DNA of 64,000 bases from Streptomyces candidus. GTDB taxonomy: Bacteria > Actinomycetota > Actinomycetes > Streptomycetales > Streptomycetaceae. The position numbers and the translations under genes are program-made. This document shows, in pieces, positions 17,123-25,705 of this stretch (the first letter of the stretch is position 1; every line of letters starts with the position of its first letter). The notes beneath the pieces are model-generated. The model saw only the letters and a list, made by a program, of their open reading frames with translations, was not told the origin of the DNA and made no database searches. The DNA lies in NCBI RefSeq assembly GCF_014207445.1, contig NZ_JACHEM010000016.1, forward strand, positions 1 through 64,000, given 5' to 3'.

Positions 17123-19696
17123 ATGTCCCCCCGCACGCGCCCCGGCAGAAATTGGGCAGCCCTCGGCCTCGGCCTGCTGATGGCCACCAGTTTCGCCGCC
17201 GCCCCGCCCTCCGCAGTCGCCTCCCCGGACGGCGGTGCCGCCCATGCCGCCGCCGAGCCCGCCCCCGCCGACTACACGCTCGCTCTGGACCGGTCGCGTA
17301 CCGGACCTGATATCTCGGACAGCATGTACGGGATCTTCTACGAGGACATCAACCGGGCGGCCGACGGCGGGCTGTACGCCGAGCTGGTGCAGAATCGTTC
17401 CTTCGAGTACGCCCCGGCCGACAACAGGGCGTACACGCCGATGACCGCCTGGGCCCCCGTCGCCGACGGCGGTGCCACGGGCAGCGCCCAGGTCGTGGAC
17501 GACGCGGGCAGGCTGAACGAGCGGAACCGCAACTACCTGCGGCTGCGCCTCGACGGAGGCACGGGCAGGTACGGGGTGGCCAACTCCGGATACAGCAAGG
17601 GAATTTCCGTCCGTAAGGGCGCCTCGTACGAGTTCACCGTGTGGGCCCGCACCGACCAGCGGAGCGGCACCGCGCTCTCGGTCGGCCTGCGTGACGACGC
17701 CGGGCGGGCGCTCGCCGACGCGCGGCGCGTGACCGTACGCGGCGACCGGTGGGCCAAGTACACCGCCCGGTTCACCGCCACCGCCGACAGCACCACCGGG
17801 AGGCTCTCCGTCCTGGCCGAGGGCGGCGGCACGGTCGGACTCGACATGGTGTCGCTCTTCCCCCGGGACACCTACAAGAACCGGCCCAACGGGCTGCGCA
17901 AGGACCTCGCGGAGAAGATCGCCGCGCTGAAGCCGGGCTTCCTGCGCTTCCCCGGGGGGTGCCTGGTGAACACCGGAAGCCATCAGGCATACGAGACACC
18001 TGATCTCGAACGCCGGCGCTCGTACCAGTGGAAGGACACCGTCGGCCCCGTCGAGCAGCGTCCGACGAACGCCAACTTCTGGGGCTACAACCAGAGTTAC
18101 GGCCTCGGCTACTACGAGTACTTCCAGTTCGCCGAGGACCTCGGCGCGGCCCCGGTCCCCGTAGTGCCCGCCCTGGTCACCGGCTGCGGCGAGAACAAGG
18201 CGACCGACGACCCCGCCCTGCTGAAGCGGCACGTCCAGGACACCCTGGACCTGATCGAGTTCGCGAACGGCCCGGCATCCTCCCCGTGGGGCGGCGTGCG
18301 CGCAAGGATGGGCCACCCCGAGCCGTTCGGGCTCAAGCAGCTCGCCGTCGGCAACGAGGAGAACCTCCCCGACGCGTTCTTCGCCCGTTTCACCGTCTTC
18401 CGTGAGGCGATCGAGGCGAAGTACCCGGACATCGAGGTCATCAGCAACTCCGGTCCCGACGACAGCGGACCGGTCTTCGACCGGGCCTGGCAGCTGAACC
18501 GGGACGCGAAGGTGTCCATGGTCGACGAGCACTACTACAACAGCCCGCAGTGGTTCCTGGAGAACAACGACCGCTACGACTCGTACGACCGCAAGGGGCC
18601 GAAGGTCTTCCTCGGGGAGTACGCGTCCCTGGACAACCGGTTCCGCAACGCGCTCTCCGAGGCCTCGTTCATGACCGGCCTGGAGCGCAACGCCGACGTC
18701 GTCAAGCTCGCCAGTTACGCGCCTCTGCTCGCGCACACGGACGCGACGCAGTGGCGGCCGGACATGATCTGGTTCGACAACGAGCGCTCCTGGGGCTCCG
18801 CCAGCTACGAGGTCCAGAAGCTGTTCATGAACAACACGGGCGACCGCGTCGTGCCGAGCCGCGCCTCCACCACCCCGGCCGTCTCCGGGCCGATCACCGG
18901 TGCGGTCGGCCTCTCGACGTGGGCGACCAGCGCCGCGTACGACGACGTGCGCGTCACCGGCGCCGACGGAAGGACCCTGCTGAGCGACGACTTCTCCGGC
19001 GGCGACGGACAGTGGGCCAAGGCGTCTCAGAAGGGTAGTTGGCGGGTCGAGGACGGTGCGTACGTCCAGTCGGACGCGACCGCGGAGGACACTCTCGTCA
19101 CGGCGGGCGACCCGGCGTGGCAGAACTACGACCTCCAGCTGAAGGCCACCAAGAAGGCCGGCCAGGAGGGCTTCCTGGTCGCCTTCGGCGTCAAGGACAC
19201 CGGAAACCACTACTGGTGGAACCTGGGCGGCTGGAACAACACCCAGTCGGCCGTGGAGAAGACCGTCGACGGCGGCAAGCAGACCCTCGTGGCGAAGCCG
19301 ACCACCATCGAGACCGGTCGGACGTACGACGTCAAGGTGCAGGTCCGGGGGCGGGACGTGGTGCTGTTCCTGGACGGTGCGGAGTGGGGGCGCTTCACCG
19401 ACGACAAGGCCGCCGAGCCGTTCCGTCAGGTGGTGACGAGGGACGCGAGGACCGGTGAGCTGATCGTCAAGGTCGTCAACGTGCAGGCGACACCCGCCCG
19501 TACGGCCGTCGACCTCGGCCGGGCCCCCGGCTCACGCACGGCACGGGTGACCACTCTCCGGGGCGCGCCGGACGCGGAGAACACCGCCGACGCGCAGCCG
19601 ATCCGGCCGGCCGAGTCGACGGTGACGGGCATCGGGGCGAAGTTCACGTACACATTTCCGGCGCATTCGGTGACCTTCCTGCGCATCAAGGAGTGA
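17123..19696 (+). CDS. secreted alpha-L-arabinofuranosidase (GH51)
   Basis: The ATG at 17123 follows GGAG and gives an 857-residue precursor with a signal peptide (LGLGLLMATSFAAAPPSAVA). The GH51 core begins SDSMYGIFYEDINRAADGG. A carbohydrate-binding-like beta-sandwich follows at about residues 110-240, then the catalytic barrel with acid/base Glu in AVGNEE (about 412) and nucleophile Glu in FLGEYAS (about 499). From about 600 a laminin-G/concanavalin-like domain is inserted (DDFSGGDGQW to GAEWGRF) before the C-terminal strand domain. It releases arabinose from arabinan or arabinogalactan outside the cell, feeding the importer and oxidative pathway in this locus. Confidence 0.9.
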   Translation: MSPRTRPGRNWAALGLGLLMATSFAAAPPSAVASPDGGAAHAAAEPAPADYTLALDRSRTGPDISDSMYGIFYEDINRAADGGLYAELVQNRSFEYAPADNRAYTPMTAWAPVADGGATGSAQVVDDAGRLNERNRNYLRLRLDGGTGRYGVANSGYSKGISVRKGASYEFTVWARTDQRSGTALSVGLRDDAGRALADARRVTVRGDRWAKYTARFTATADSTTGRLSVLAEGGGTVGLDMVSLFPRDTYKNRPNGLRKDLAEKIAALKPGFLRFPGGCLVNTGSHQAYETPDLERRRSYQWKDTVGPVEQRPTNANFWGYNQSYGLGYYEYFQFAEDLGAAPVPVVPALVTGCGENKATDDPALLKRHVQDTLDLIEFANGPASSPWGGVRARMGHPEPFGLKQLAVGNEENLPDAFFARFTVFREAIEAKYPDIEVISNSGPDDSGPVFDRAWQLNRDAKVSMVDEHYYNSPQWFLENNDRYDSYDRKGPKVFLGEYASLDNRFRNALSEASFMTGLERNADVVKLASYAPLLAHTDATQWRPDMIWFDNERSWGSASYEVQKLFMNNTGDRVVPSRASTTPAVSGPITGAVGLSTWATSAAYDDVRVTGADGRTLLSDDFSGGDGQWAKASQKGSWRVEDGAYVQSDATAEDTLVTAGDPAWQNYDLQLKATKKAGQEGFLVAFGVKDTGNHYWWNLGGWNNTQSAVEKTVDGGKQTLVAKPTTIETGRTYDVKVQVRGRDVVLFLDGAEWGRFTDDKAAEPFRQVVTRDARTGELIVKVVNVQATPARTAVDLGRAPGSRTARVTTLRGAPDAENTADAQPIRPAESTVTGIGAKFTYTFPAHSVTFLRIKE

Positions 19697-19749
19697 GCGG
19701 ACACCGACCTCCGCCCGGCCTCGGGGCCGGGCGGACGGGGGCATGAAAA

Positions 19750-19785
19750 GGGCCCCCGCCGGAGGGGGACTTCCGGCGGGGGCCC
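19750..19785. terminator. bidirectional hairpin terminator
   Basis: Arms GGGCCCCCGCCGGA and its complement (19750-19763, 19772-19785) lie between the convergent GH51 and pectate lyase genes. Confidence 0.85.
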
Positions 19786-19873
19786 GGTCGGGGGCCGGTC
19801 ACGGTGCGGTGACCGACGGGCCGTCACCATGCCTCGCGACGCACCTAATTGCCGTGCGTCACGGCGCGAGGTG

Positions 19874-20755
19874 TCAGTGGTAGGTGACGTCGGAGGGCTG
19901 GTAGCGGCAGTGCGTGCCGTCCGGTCCGGTGCCGTTCTGGACGGGCTCCTTGCCGGTGCTGTTTCCGGTGAAGCGCGTGCACGGCTTGATCTTCTTCTTG
20001 CTGTCGCCGTGGATGCGGACATTGCGCAGCGAGGCGGAGTCACCGTAGTTGGCGTTGATGCCGACCAGGGAGTTGCCCGGGCCGCTCACGTCGACGTCGT
20101 TGACGATGACCGTCCGCTTGTACTGGGTCTTGCAGTTGCCGCACGAGCGGACCAGCTTGCCGAAGTCGGCCACCTGGAACTTCGAGATGACGAGCTTGCC
20201 GGCGCCGTTGAACTGCAGGACCTTGTCCGACGCCTTGCGGGCGCCTCCGCCGTACACCGTGTACACGGCGTTCGCGGACTTGCCCTTGAAGGTGGCCGCG
20301 TCCTCGCCCACGTCCTCCCACCAGACGTTCTGGATGGTGCAGCTGCCCAGGCAGTGCACGCCGTCCGCGGCCGGGGAGCCGATGACGACGTTCTTCAGGA
20401 CGGCGCCGTCGGCGAGCGTGAAGACCGGGGGCTGGCCCTCCTTCTGGCCGCCACCGCCGAGTGCGCCTTGGCCGTAGTGGCGCTTGAGCTTGCCGTCGTA
20501 GGTGCCGTCCACCTTGATCGTGGCGGTCACGGGCTTGCTGCCGGTGGGCTTCGGCCACGCGGCCGGGCCCTTGGCTGCGGCCTTGGCGGAGTCCTGGGCG
20601 GCGGGGGCCACTGCTGCGGGGGCCTTCGCCGCGCCCGCGGAGGGGAGGAGCCCGGTGGTGACGAGGGCGCCCGCGGTGAGCGCGCCGACACCCGAGAGGG
20701 CTATGACGGCCCGGCGGCGTGCGGTGCGCCGACGGTGTGAGTGGGGAGTTGTCAT
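19874..20755 (-). CDS. secreted pectate lyase (PL3)
   Basis: The ATG at 20755 follows AAGGAG. The 293-residue precursor has an Arg-rich N-terminus and hydrophobic signal (RRRAVIALSGVGALTAGALV). The mature beta-helix shows the PL3 run: TLADGAVLKNVVIGSPAADGVHC, then IQNVWWEDVGEDAATFKG and FGKLVRSCGNCK, with the cysteine pairs typical of the family. It cleaves polygalacturonate by beta-elimination outside the cell. Its position beside the arabinofuranosidase fits a pectin-degrading locus. A short hairpin (GCAGAA/TTCTGC, 20797-20813) in its upstream region could be an operator or a weak terminator of the neighbour. Confidence 0.9.
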   Translation of the reverse strand: MTTPHSHRRRTARRRAVIALSGVGALTAGALVTTGLLPSAGAAKAPAAVAPAAQDSAKAAAKGPAAWPKPTGSKPVTATIKVDGTYDGKLKRHYGQGALGGGGQKEGQPPVFTLADGAVLKNVVIGSPAADGVHCLGSCTIQNVWWEDVGEDAATFKGKSANAVYTVYGGGARKASDKVLQFNGAGKLVISKFQVADFGKLVRSCGNCKTQYKRTVIVNDVDVSGPGNSLVGINANYGDSASLRNVRIHGDSKKKIKPCTRFTGNSTGKEPVQNGTGPDGTHCRYQPSDVTYH

Positions 20756-20826
20756 GCTCCTTGGTTGCCGCAGCCGTGACGGAGGTTGCCGTGCGGGCAG
20801 AAGTTTTTTCTGCGGGTCGACGGAAC

Positions 20827-21921
20827 TCAACGCGTCGGGTAGAAATCTCCCCTTACGGCGGCTTTGTCGCCGTTCTGTGCGGTGGTGGTCACCGAGTACC
20901 GGTCGCCGCCCGCGTCGCGTCCGCCCCTGGCGTGCTGGTACTGCCCGGCGGCCATGTGCTCGCCCGCCGGCACGGCACGGCCGGGTTTCAGCGTCCAGCG
21001 GTAGACCAGGAACGCCGGGTCTCCCCGGTCCTCCCGTACGTCGACGGTGAAGTTGTCGACGGGCAGCGAGATCCAGGCCCCCGTGTTCGTCACGCCGTCG
21101 GTCCTGGCGATACGGAGCTCGACGACGAGTGCGGTGAGGGGCTCGCCGGTCTTGAAGGTGACGTTGCTCTGCGCCCAGAAGTCATTGCTGTGCGGGTCGA
21201 CCGAACCGTCGCCCCAGAGGTGGCCGTCCCGGGTGCGGTTGCCGCCGGGCGGCGCGGGGGGCGGGGCGGGCGTGGACGGCGGGCGGGTGGCCGCGGGCGG
21301 CGCGGTCCCGTCGGCTGCGGAGGTACGGCCGGGGGTGCGCTCCGGGGTACGGGAGGGCTTCGCCGGCGTCGTCCGCACCGGGTCCGGGAGGGCGGGCAGA
21401 CCGGTGGGTGCGGGATCGTCGGTGCGGGTGGGCGTGGGGTCGGGGGTGGAGGCCGTACGTACCCGGGTGTCCTCGTGCAGCGCCCCGGCCACCCCGTAAC
21501 CGCCGGCGATCAGCACGGCCGCCACGGCGGCGGTGGCCCCGGCGACGCGCGGCCAGGACATGGCGCGGCGGGGGTCCCGGCCCGCTGCGGCCCGTACCGA
21601 AGGGGGCGTACGCACGCCTTTGCGGGACCGGACGGACGGCTGGGCCATGCCCCGCTCCACGCGGGCCAGGATGCGTGCGCGGTCGGGACGGTGGGACGCG
21701 GCGGCCCGCTGCAGTTCCTCACGCATCCGGTCCTCGGCGCGCCGGTCCTCGGGCCCGGTGTCCTCGCGTCCGATGTCCTCGGGCCGGGCGTTCCGGTCAT
21801 GGACGTTTTCGGCCCGGGGCGCCTCGTGGGGGTGGCCGTCGTCCGGACGCTCCTCGTACGGCCGGATCTCGCCCGCTCGGCCTTCGCCCGGCTGTCGCTT
21901 GCGCACTTCGTCCTCGTCCAT
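20827..21921 (-). CDS. membrane-anchored anti-sigma-like protein
   Basis: The 364-residue protein has an acidic/basic cytoplasmic N-terminus with a short helical module (AEDRMREELQRAAASHRPDRARILARVERGM, in parts). One membrane helix follows (VAGATAAVAAVLIAGGYGVAG, about residues 125-145), then a Pro/Thr-rich linker and a C-terminal extracellular beta domain from DGHLWGDGSVDPHS. It starts 5 bases after the ECF sigma stop codon, as expected for a cognate anti-sigma factor. The outer domain has NDFWAQSNVTFKT and resembles a carbohydrate-binding-like sandwich, but I cannot name it. Confidence 0.7.
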   Translation of the reverse strand: MDEDEVRKRQPGEGRAGEIRPYEERPDDGHPHEAPRAENVHDRNARPEDIGREDTGPEDRRAEDRMREELQRAAASHRPDRARILARVERGMAQPSVRSRKGVRTPPSVRAAAGRDPRRAMSWPRVAGATAAVAAVLIAGGYGVAGALHEDTRVRTASTPDPTPTRTDDPAPTGLPALPDPVRTTPAKPSRTPERTPGRTSAADGTAPPAATRPPSTPAPPPAPPGGNRTRDGHLWGDGSVDPHSNDFWAQSNVTFKTGEPLTALVVELRIARTDGVTNTGAWISLPVDNFTVDVREDRGDPAFLVYRWTLKPGRAVPAGEHMAAGQYQHARGGRDAGGDRYSVTTTAQNGDKAAVRGDFYPTR

Positions 21922-21926
21922 GGCGG

Positions 21927-22466
21927 CTACTTCTTCCTTCCGGCCAGTGCCGCCACGGTCCGGTTGCCGTCGCTGCTGCCGAGCAGTTGCTCCAGTTGGG
22001 CCATTCCCTTGGAGGTCTGGCTCTTCACCGTACCGACGGACACACCGAGGGCGAGGGCGGTGTCCCGTTCGGAGAGGTCGAAGGCGTGGCGCAGGACGAC
22101 GCAGGCGCGTTTGCGGAAGGGCAGGCGGCGCAGGGCCTCCTGTACGTCGACGACGCCCGCGACGTCCGGGGCGTCGACGCTCTCGGGGCGCTGCGCCCAG
22201 AAGAGCGCGACCCTGCGCCGTTCGCGCACGGCGCTGCGGATGCGGCCCCGTACGAGATTGGCGAGGACGCCGCGCGCGTACGCGGCGGGGTGGTCGGCGG
22301 CGCGCACCCGGTCCCATCGGTGCCACACCGCGAGCAGCGCGTCGGCGGCGAGGTCGTCGGCGGCGTCCGGCTCGCCCGTCAACAGGTGCGCGAGACGAGC
22401 CAGTTCAACGTAGTGACGCTCGAAGAACTCGTGGAACTCCGTGGCGGCGTCACCGTCCGATGTCAC
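21927..22466 (-). CDS. SigE-family ECF RNA polymerase sigma factor
   Basis: The 179-residue protein has sigma region 2 (FHEFFERHYVELARLAHLLTG, AADDLAADALLAVWHRWDRV) and region 4 (EALRRLPFRKRACVVLRHAFDLSERDTALALGVSVGTVKSQTSKG in parts). This matches the short actinobacterial SigE-family sigma factors. A GTG at 22466 was chosen because the frame upstream is Arg/Pro-rich; GTG 22469 is equally possible. It forms an operon with the downstream membrane protein. Confidence 0.88.
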   Translation of the reverse strand: MTSDGDAATEFHEFFERHYVELARLAHLLTGEPDAADDLAADALLAVWHRWDRVRAADHPAAYARGVLANLVRGRIRSAVRERRRVALFWAQRPESVDAPDVAGVVDVQEALRRLPFRKRACVVLRHAFDLSERDTALALGVSVGTVKSQTSKGMAQLEQLLGSSDGNRTVAALAGRKK

Positions 22467-22570
22467 CACGGGCTGCCTCTCTCTGCCACGTACGCGCGTC
22501 ACGGATGTGCGGTTGCGAAGAGCCTTGCAGGGCCCGGAAGCAGGGTACGCGAACGCCGCGGGTGCTCCGC

Positions 22571-23452
22571 TCACCCCCCGAACGCCGGGGTCACCAGGCC
22601 CTGTCCGGCGTCCGGCACGACGAGAAGTGAGCCCGCGTACGGGTGCGCGTTCTCGCCCAGGCCGGTGCGGGCGGTGGTGATGTACAGGTCGCGCAGGCCG
22701 GGTCCGCCGAAGGCGCAGGCGGTGGGACGGGAGGTGGGCAGCGTGATCGTACGGTCCAGGACGCCGCCGGGAGTGTAGCGGCGCACCTGGCCGCCGTCCC
22801 AGAGGGCCACCCAGACGCATCCGTCGGCGTCGACGGTGAGCCCGTCGGGAAAGCCCGCGCCGTCCTCGATCCGTACCAGTTCACGGCGCTCCGCGGGGAG
22901 TTGGCCGTCCATGCGGCAGACGTCCACGCGGCGGGTGGGGCTGTCGATGTAGTAGACGAGGCTGCCGTCCGGACTCCAGCCCGTTCCGTTGCTCACGGTC
23001 ACAGAAGGGAAGATTTCCGTGACGGCGCGGGTGCCTGCCGCGGCGGCCGTCGCGGGTGCGAGGCGGACGAGTGCGCCGCCGCCCTTCGCCTCGTCGTAGC
23101 GCATGGAGCCCGCCCAGAGCGATCCGTCGGGGGCGACGGCCGCGTCGTTTCCACGCCGTCCGGGTACCGGGTCATGCAGCAGCCAGCGGAAGTTGGTACC
23201 GTCGGCGTCGTAACTGCCCACTCCGTCGCGGAGGTTGACGACCAAACCACCGGCCGTACGGGGCTTTGCCGCGCCCACGTGCTGCTCGGTGGCCATGACG
23301 GTGCGCCGCCCGGAGGCCGGGTCGTACGTGTGGACCCGTGAGCCGAGGATGTCCACCCAGATCAGCCGGCCGGTCACCGCGTCCCAGGTGGGCCCCTCGC
23401 CGAGCCGGGCCCGTTCCCGTACGGCCGGCTCGGCGGTCTTCGCGGCGCTCAT
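22571..23452 (-). CDS. SMP-30/gluconolactonase-family sugar lactonase (probable arabinolactonase)
   Basis: The 293-residue six-bladed propeller starts near RARLGEGPTWDAVTGRLIWVDI (E metal ligand). It carries GNDAAVAPDGSLWAGSM, SNGTGWSPDGSLVYYIDS and FPDGLTVDADGCVWVALWDG, whose Asn and Asp residues bind the divalent metal. It hydrolyses a sugar lactone to the acid in the cytoplasm. The ATG overlaps the IclR stop codon (ATGA), so the two are cotranscribed and coupled. In this setting L-arabinono-lactone is the likely substrate. Confidence 0.88.
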   Translation of the reverse strand: MSAAKTAEPAVRERARLGEGPTWDAVTGRLIWVDILGSRVHTYDPASGRRTVMATEQHVGAAKPRTAGGLVVNLRDGVGSYDADGTNFRWLLHDPVPGRRGNDAAVAPDGSLWAGSMRYDEAKGGGALVRLAPATAAAAGTRAVTEIFPSVTVSNGTGWSPDGSLVYYIDSPTRRVDVCRMDGQLPAERRELVRIEDGAGFPDGLTVDADGCVWVALWDGGQVRRYTPGGVLDRTITLPTSRPTACAFGGPGLRDLYITTARTGLGENAHPYAGSLLVVPDAGQGLVTPAFGG

Positions 23453-24222
23453 CGCGGCGTCCCCCGGTACCCGAGCCGCAGGGACAGGTCGGCGGCGCCC
23501 TTGGCCGCCAACTCGCCGAGTTCGCGCTCGCGTTCCTCGCTCCACCGGATCATGGGCACCGATACCGACAGCGCCGCGACGACCCGGCCCGAGCTGTCGC
23601 GCACCGGGGCGGCGACACAGCTGACGTCGGGGTTGGACTCGCGGTGCTCCACGGCCAGCCCGCGGGCGCGGATGTCCGCGAGCGCGGCGCCCAGGGCGTC
23701 CGGTTCGGTGATGCTGTTGGGGGTCATCGCGGCGAGTTCGCGGCCGTCGATACGGGTGCGCAGTTCGCTCTCGGGGAGGGAGGCCAGCAGCATCTTGCCC
23801 ACGGAGGTGCAGTGCGCGGGGAGCCTGCGGCCTGCGGCGGAGACCATGCGGACCGCGTGGGTGGAGTCGACCTTGGCGATGTAGATGACGTCGGCGCCCT
23901 CCAGAACGGCGACGTGCACGGTCTCGTCACAGGTCTCGGCGACCTCGCGGGCGACGTTCTGGCCCTCGGCCGCCAGGTCGAGCTGCTCGGCGTAGCGGCT
24001 GCCCAGCTGGTAGGTGCGCACACCCAGCCGGTAGCGGCCCGGCTGCTCGGGCACGGGCACCAGGTAGCTGCGGGCGGCGAGGGTGGTGACGAGTTCGTGC
24101 ACGGTGGTGCGGGGCAGCCCGAGCTTGCGGGTGATGTCCGGTGCGGAGAGCGTTCCGTCGCCCTCCAGGAACAGTTCGAGTATGTCCAGTGCCCTGGTCA
24201 CTGCGGGGACATGGCGTCCCAT
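23449..24222 (-). CDS. IclR-family transcriptional regulator
   Basis: The 257-residue protein has an N-terminal winged helix-turn-helix (ALDILELFLEGDGTLSAPDITRKLGLPRTTVHELV across residues 9-45) and an effector-binding GAF-like domain with the IclR signature near HCTSVGKMLLASLPE and HRESNPDVSCVAAPVRD. It is cotranscribed with the lactonase and faces the dehydratase operon divergently. The repeated wTnTCGAAC motif in its own and four other upstream regions is the natural candidate for its operator. The effector is probably arabinose or an acid intermediate. Confidence 0.9.
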   Translation of the reverse strand: MGRHVPAVTRALDILELFLEGDGTLSAPDITRKLGLPRTTVHELVTTLAARSYLVPVPEQPGRYRLGVRTYQLGSRYAEQLDLAAEGQNVAREVAETCDETVHVAVLEGADVIYIAKVDSTHAVRMVSAAGRRLPAHCTSVGKMLLASLPESELRTRIDGRELAAMTPNSITEPDALGAALADIRARGLAVEHRESNPDVSCVAAPVRDSSGRVVAALSVSVPMIRWSEERERELGELAAKGAADLSLRLGYRGTPR

Positions 24223-24262
24223 GGCCGTCCACCCACCCTCTGCGTCTCGTTGGCTGTGATGT

Positions 24263-24510
24263 GTTCGAGATTCCGGCGGTCGACCGGTATGACGAACGAA
24301 GATTAGCCCCGCCGGGCCCGACCGGCAACGGTCGGACCGCGACGCCGGGCCGGCAGGCACCCGGCGGGACCGGACCGGCGGGCCCGCGCGGCGGCGGAGC
24401 GGGGCCGCCGCACCCGGCTCGAAGAGGTCTCGGTCGTACCCATTGACACCCCCCGGGCCTGCTGACTACGGTCACGCCAACATTTCGAACGCGTGACGAA
24501 ATCTCGAACG
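24263..24510. promoter_or_regulatory. divergent control region with three TCGAAC motifs
   Basis: This 328-base gap (24223-24550) separates iclR-lactonase from the dehydratase operon. AATCTCGAAC is present on the minus strand at 24272-24263 before the regulator. CATTTCGAAC (24481-24490) and ATCTCGAAC (24501-24509) precede the dehydratase gene. The two latter sites are 20 bp centre to centre, about two helical turns, as expected for paired dimers. The stretch 24300-24470 is GC-rich with nothing else seen. Confidence 0.6.
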
Positions 24511-24550
24511 AGCACAGAGAGCACAACCGTACAACTGAGGAGCAACTGCC

Positions 24551-25705
24551 GTGCGCATCACGGGAATTACCACCCACGTCGTCGGGACACCCTGGCGGAA
24601 TCTCACGTATGTCCTCGTCCAGACCGATGAGGGGCTGACCGGGGTCGGCGAGACGCGCATGCTCGGCCACACCGACGCGCTGATCGGCTACCTCGGTGAG
24701 GCCGCGGCCAACCACATCGTCGGTTCCGACCCGTTCAACACCGAAGATCTCGTACGTCGTATGAAGTACGGCGACTACGGCCGGGCCGGCGAGATCGTCA
24801 TGTCGGGCATCGCATGCATCGAGATGGCCTGCTGGGACATCAAGGGCAAGGCGCTCGGCGTCCCGGTCTGGCAACTGCTCGGCGGCAAGGTCACCGACAA
24901 GGTCAAGGCGTACGCCAACGGCTGGTACACCACCGAGCGGACACCGGAGGCGTACCACAAGGCGGCCCGCGCCGTCATGGAGCGCGGCTACCGCGCCCTG
25001 AAGATCGACCCGTTCGGCACCGGCCACTTCGAGCTCGACGCCGAACAGAGCCGCTACGCGGTCTCCCTGATCGAAGCGGTGCGGGACGCGATCGGCCCGG
25101 ACGCCGAACTGATGCTGGAGATGCACGGCCGGTTCAGCCCGTCCACGGCGGTGCGGCTCGCCAAGGAACTGGCCCCCTTCAAGCCCGCGTGGCTGGAGGA
25201 GCCGGTACCGCCGGAGAACCTGAAGGCCCTCCAGAAGGTGGCCGACAAGGTCGACATGCCGGTCGCGACGGGTGAGCGCATCCACGACCGCATCGAGTTC
25301 CGCGAGCTCTTCGAATCGCAGGCCGTCGACATCATCCAGCCGGACCTCGGTCACATCGGCGGCATCATGGAGACCCGCAAGCTCGCCGCGACCGCCGAGA
25401 CGCACTACATGCTCGTCGCCCCGCACAACGTCGGCGGTTCGGTCCTGACCGCCGCTTCCCTCCAGGTCGGCTTCTCCACCCCGAACTTCAAGATCCTGGA
25501 ACACTTCAACGACTTCGCCGACGCGGAGATCAAGAAGGTCGTCAAGGGTGCGCCGCAGGTGGACCCGGAGACGGGCTGCTTCGAGATCTCGCACGCGCCG
25601 GGCCTCGGTGTGGAGCTGGACGTGGACGCCGCCGCCGAGTTCCCGCAGCAGCAGGCGCGGTTCGACCTGTGGGCCGAGGGCTGGGAGAAGAGGGCACCCA
25701 AGTGA
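24551..25705 (+). CDS. mandelate racemase/enolase-superfamily sugar-acid dehydratase
   Basis: A GTG start follows GAGGAGC. The 384-residue protein has the capping domain (to about 125) and barrel of the enolase superfamily. RALKIDPFG holds the active-site lysine strand. Metal ligands fall in ELMLEMHG, WLEEPVPPENL and VATGERIHDR, and the general-base histidine is in MLVAPHNVGGS. The pattern is of the galactonate/arabinonate dehydratase group, which removes water from an aldonate to give a 2-keto-3-deoxy acid. With arabinose enzymes around it, L-arabonate is the best guess. It heads an operon with the dehydrogenase (GTGA overlap). Confidence 0.88.
   Translation: MRITGITTHVVGTPWRNLTYVLVQTDEGLTGVGETRMLGHTDALIGYLGEAAANHIVGSDPFNTEDLVRRMKYGDYGRAGEIVMSGIACIEMACWDIKGKALGVPVWQLLGGKVTDKVKAYANGWYTTERTPEAYHKAARAVMERGYRALKIDPFGTGHFELDAEQSRYAVSLIEAVRDAIGPDAELMLEMHGRFSPSTAVRLAKELAPFKPAWLEEPVPPENLKALQKVADKVDMPVATGERIHDRIEFRELFESQAVDIIQPDLGHIGGIMETRKLAATAETHYMLVAPHNVGGSVLTAASLQVGFSTPNFKILEHFNDFADAEIKKVVKGAPQVDPETGCFEISHAPGLGVELDVDAAAEFPQQQARFDLWAEGWEKRAPK

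Noticed and set aside
17012..19210. A 732-codon open frame antisense to the secreted GH51 gene
   Set aside because: It has no family features, is Val/Gly/Arg-rich in the manner of GC-bias shadows, and the plus-strand frame encodes a clear glycosidase.
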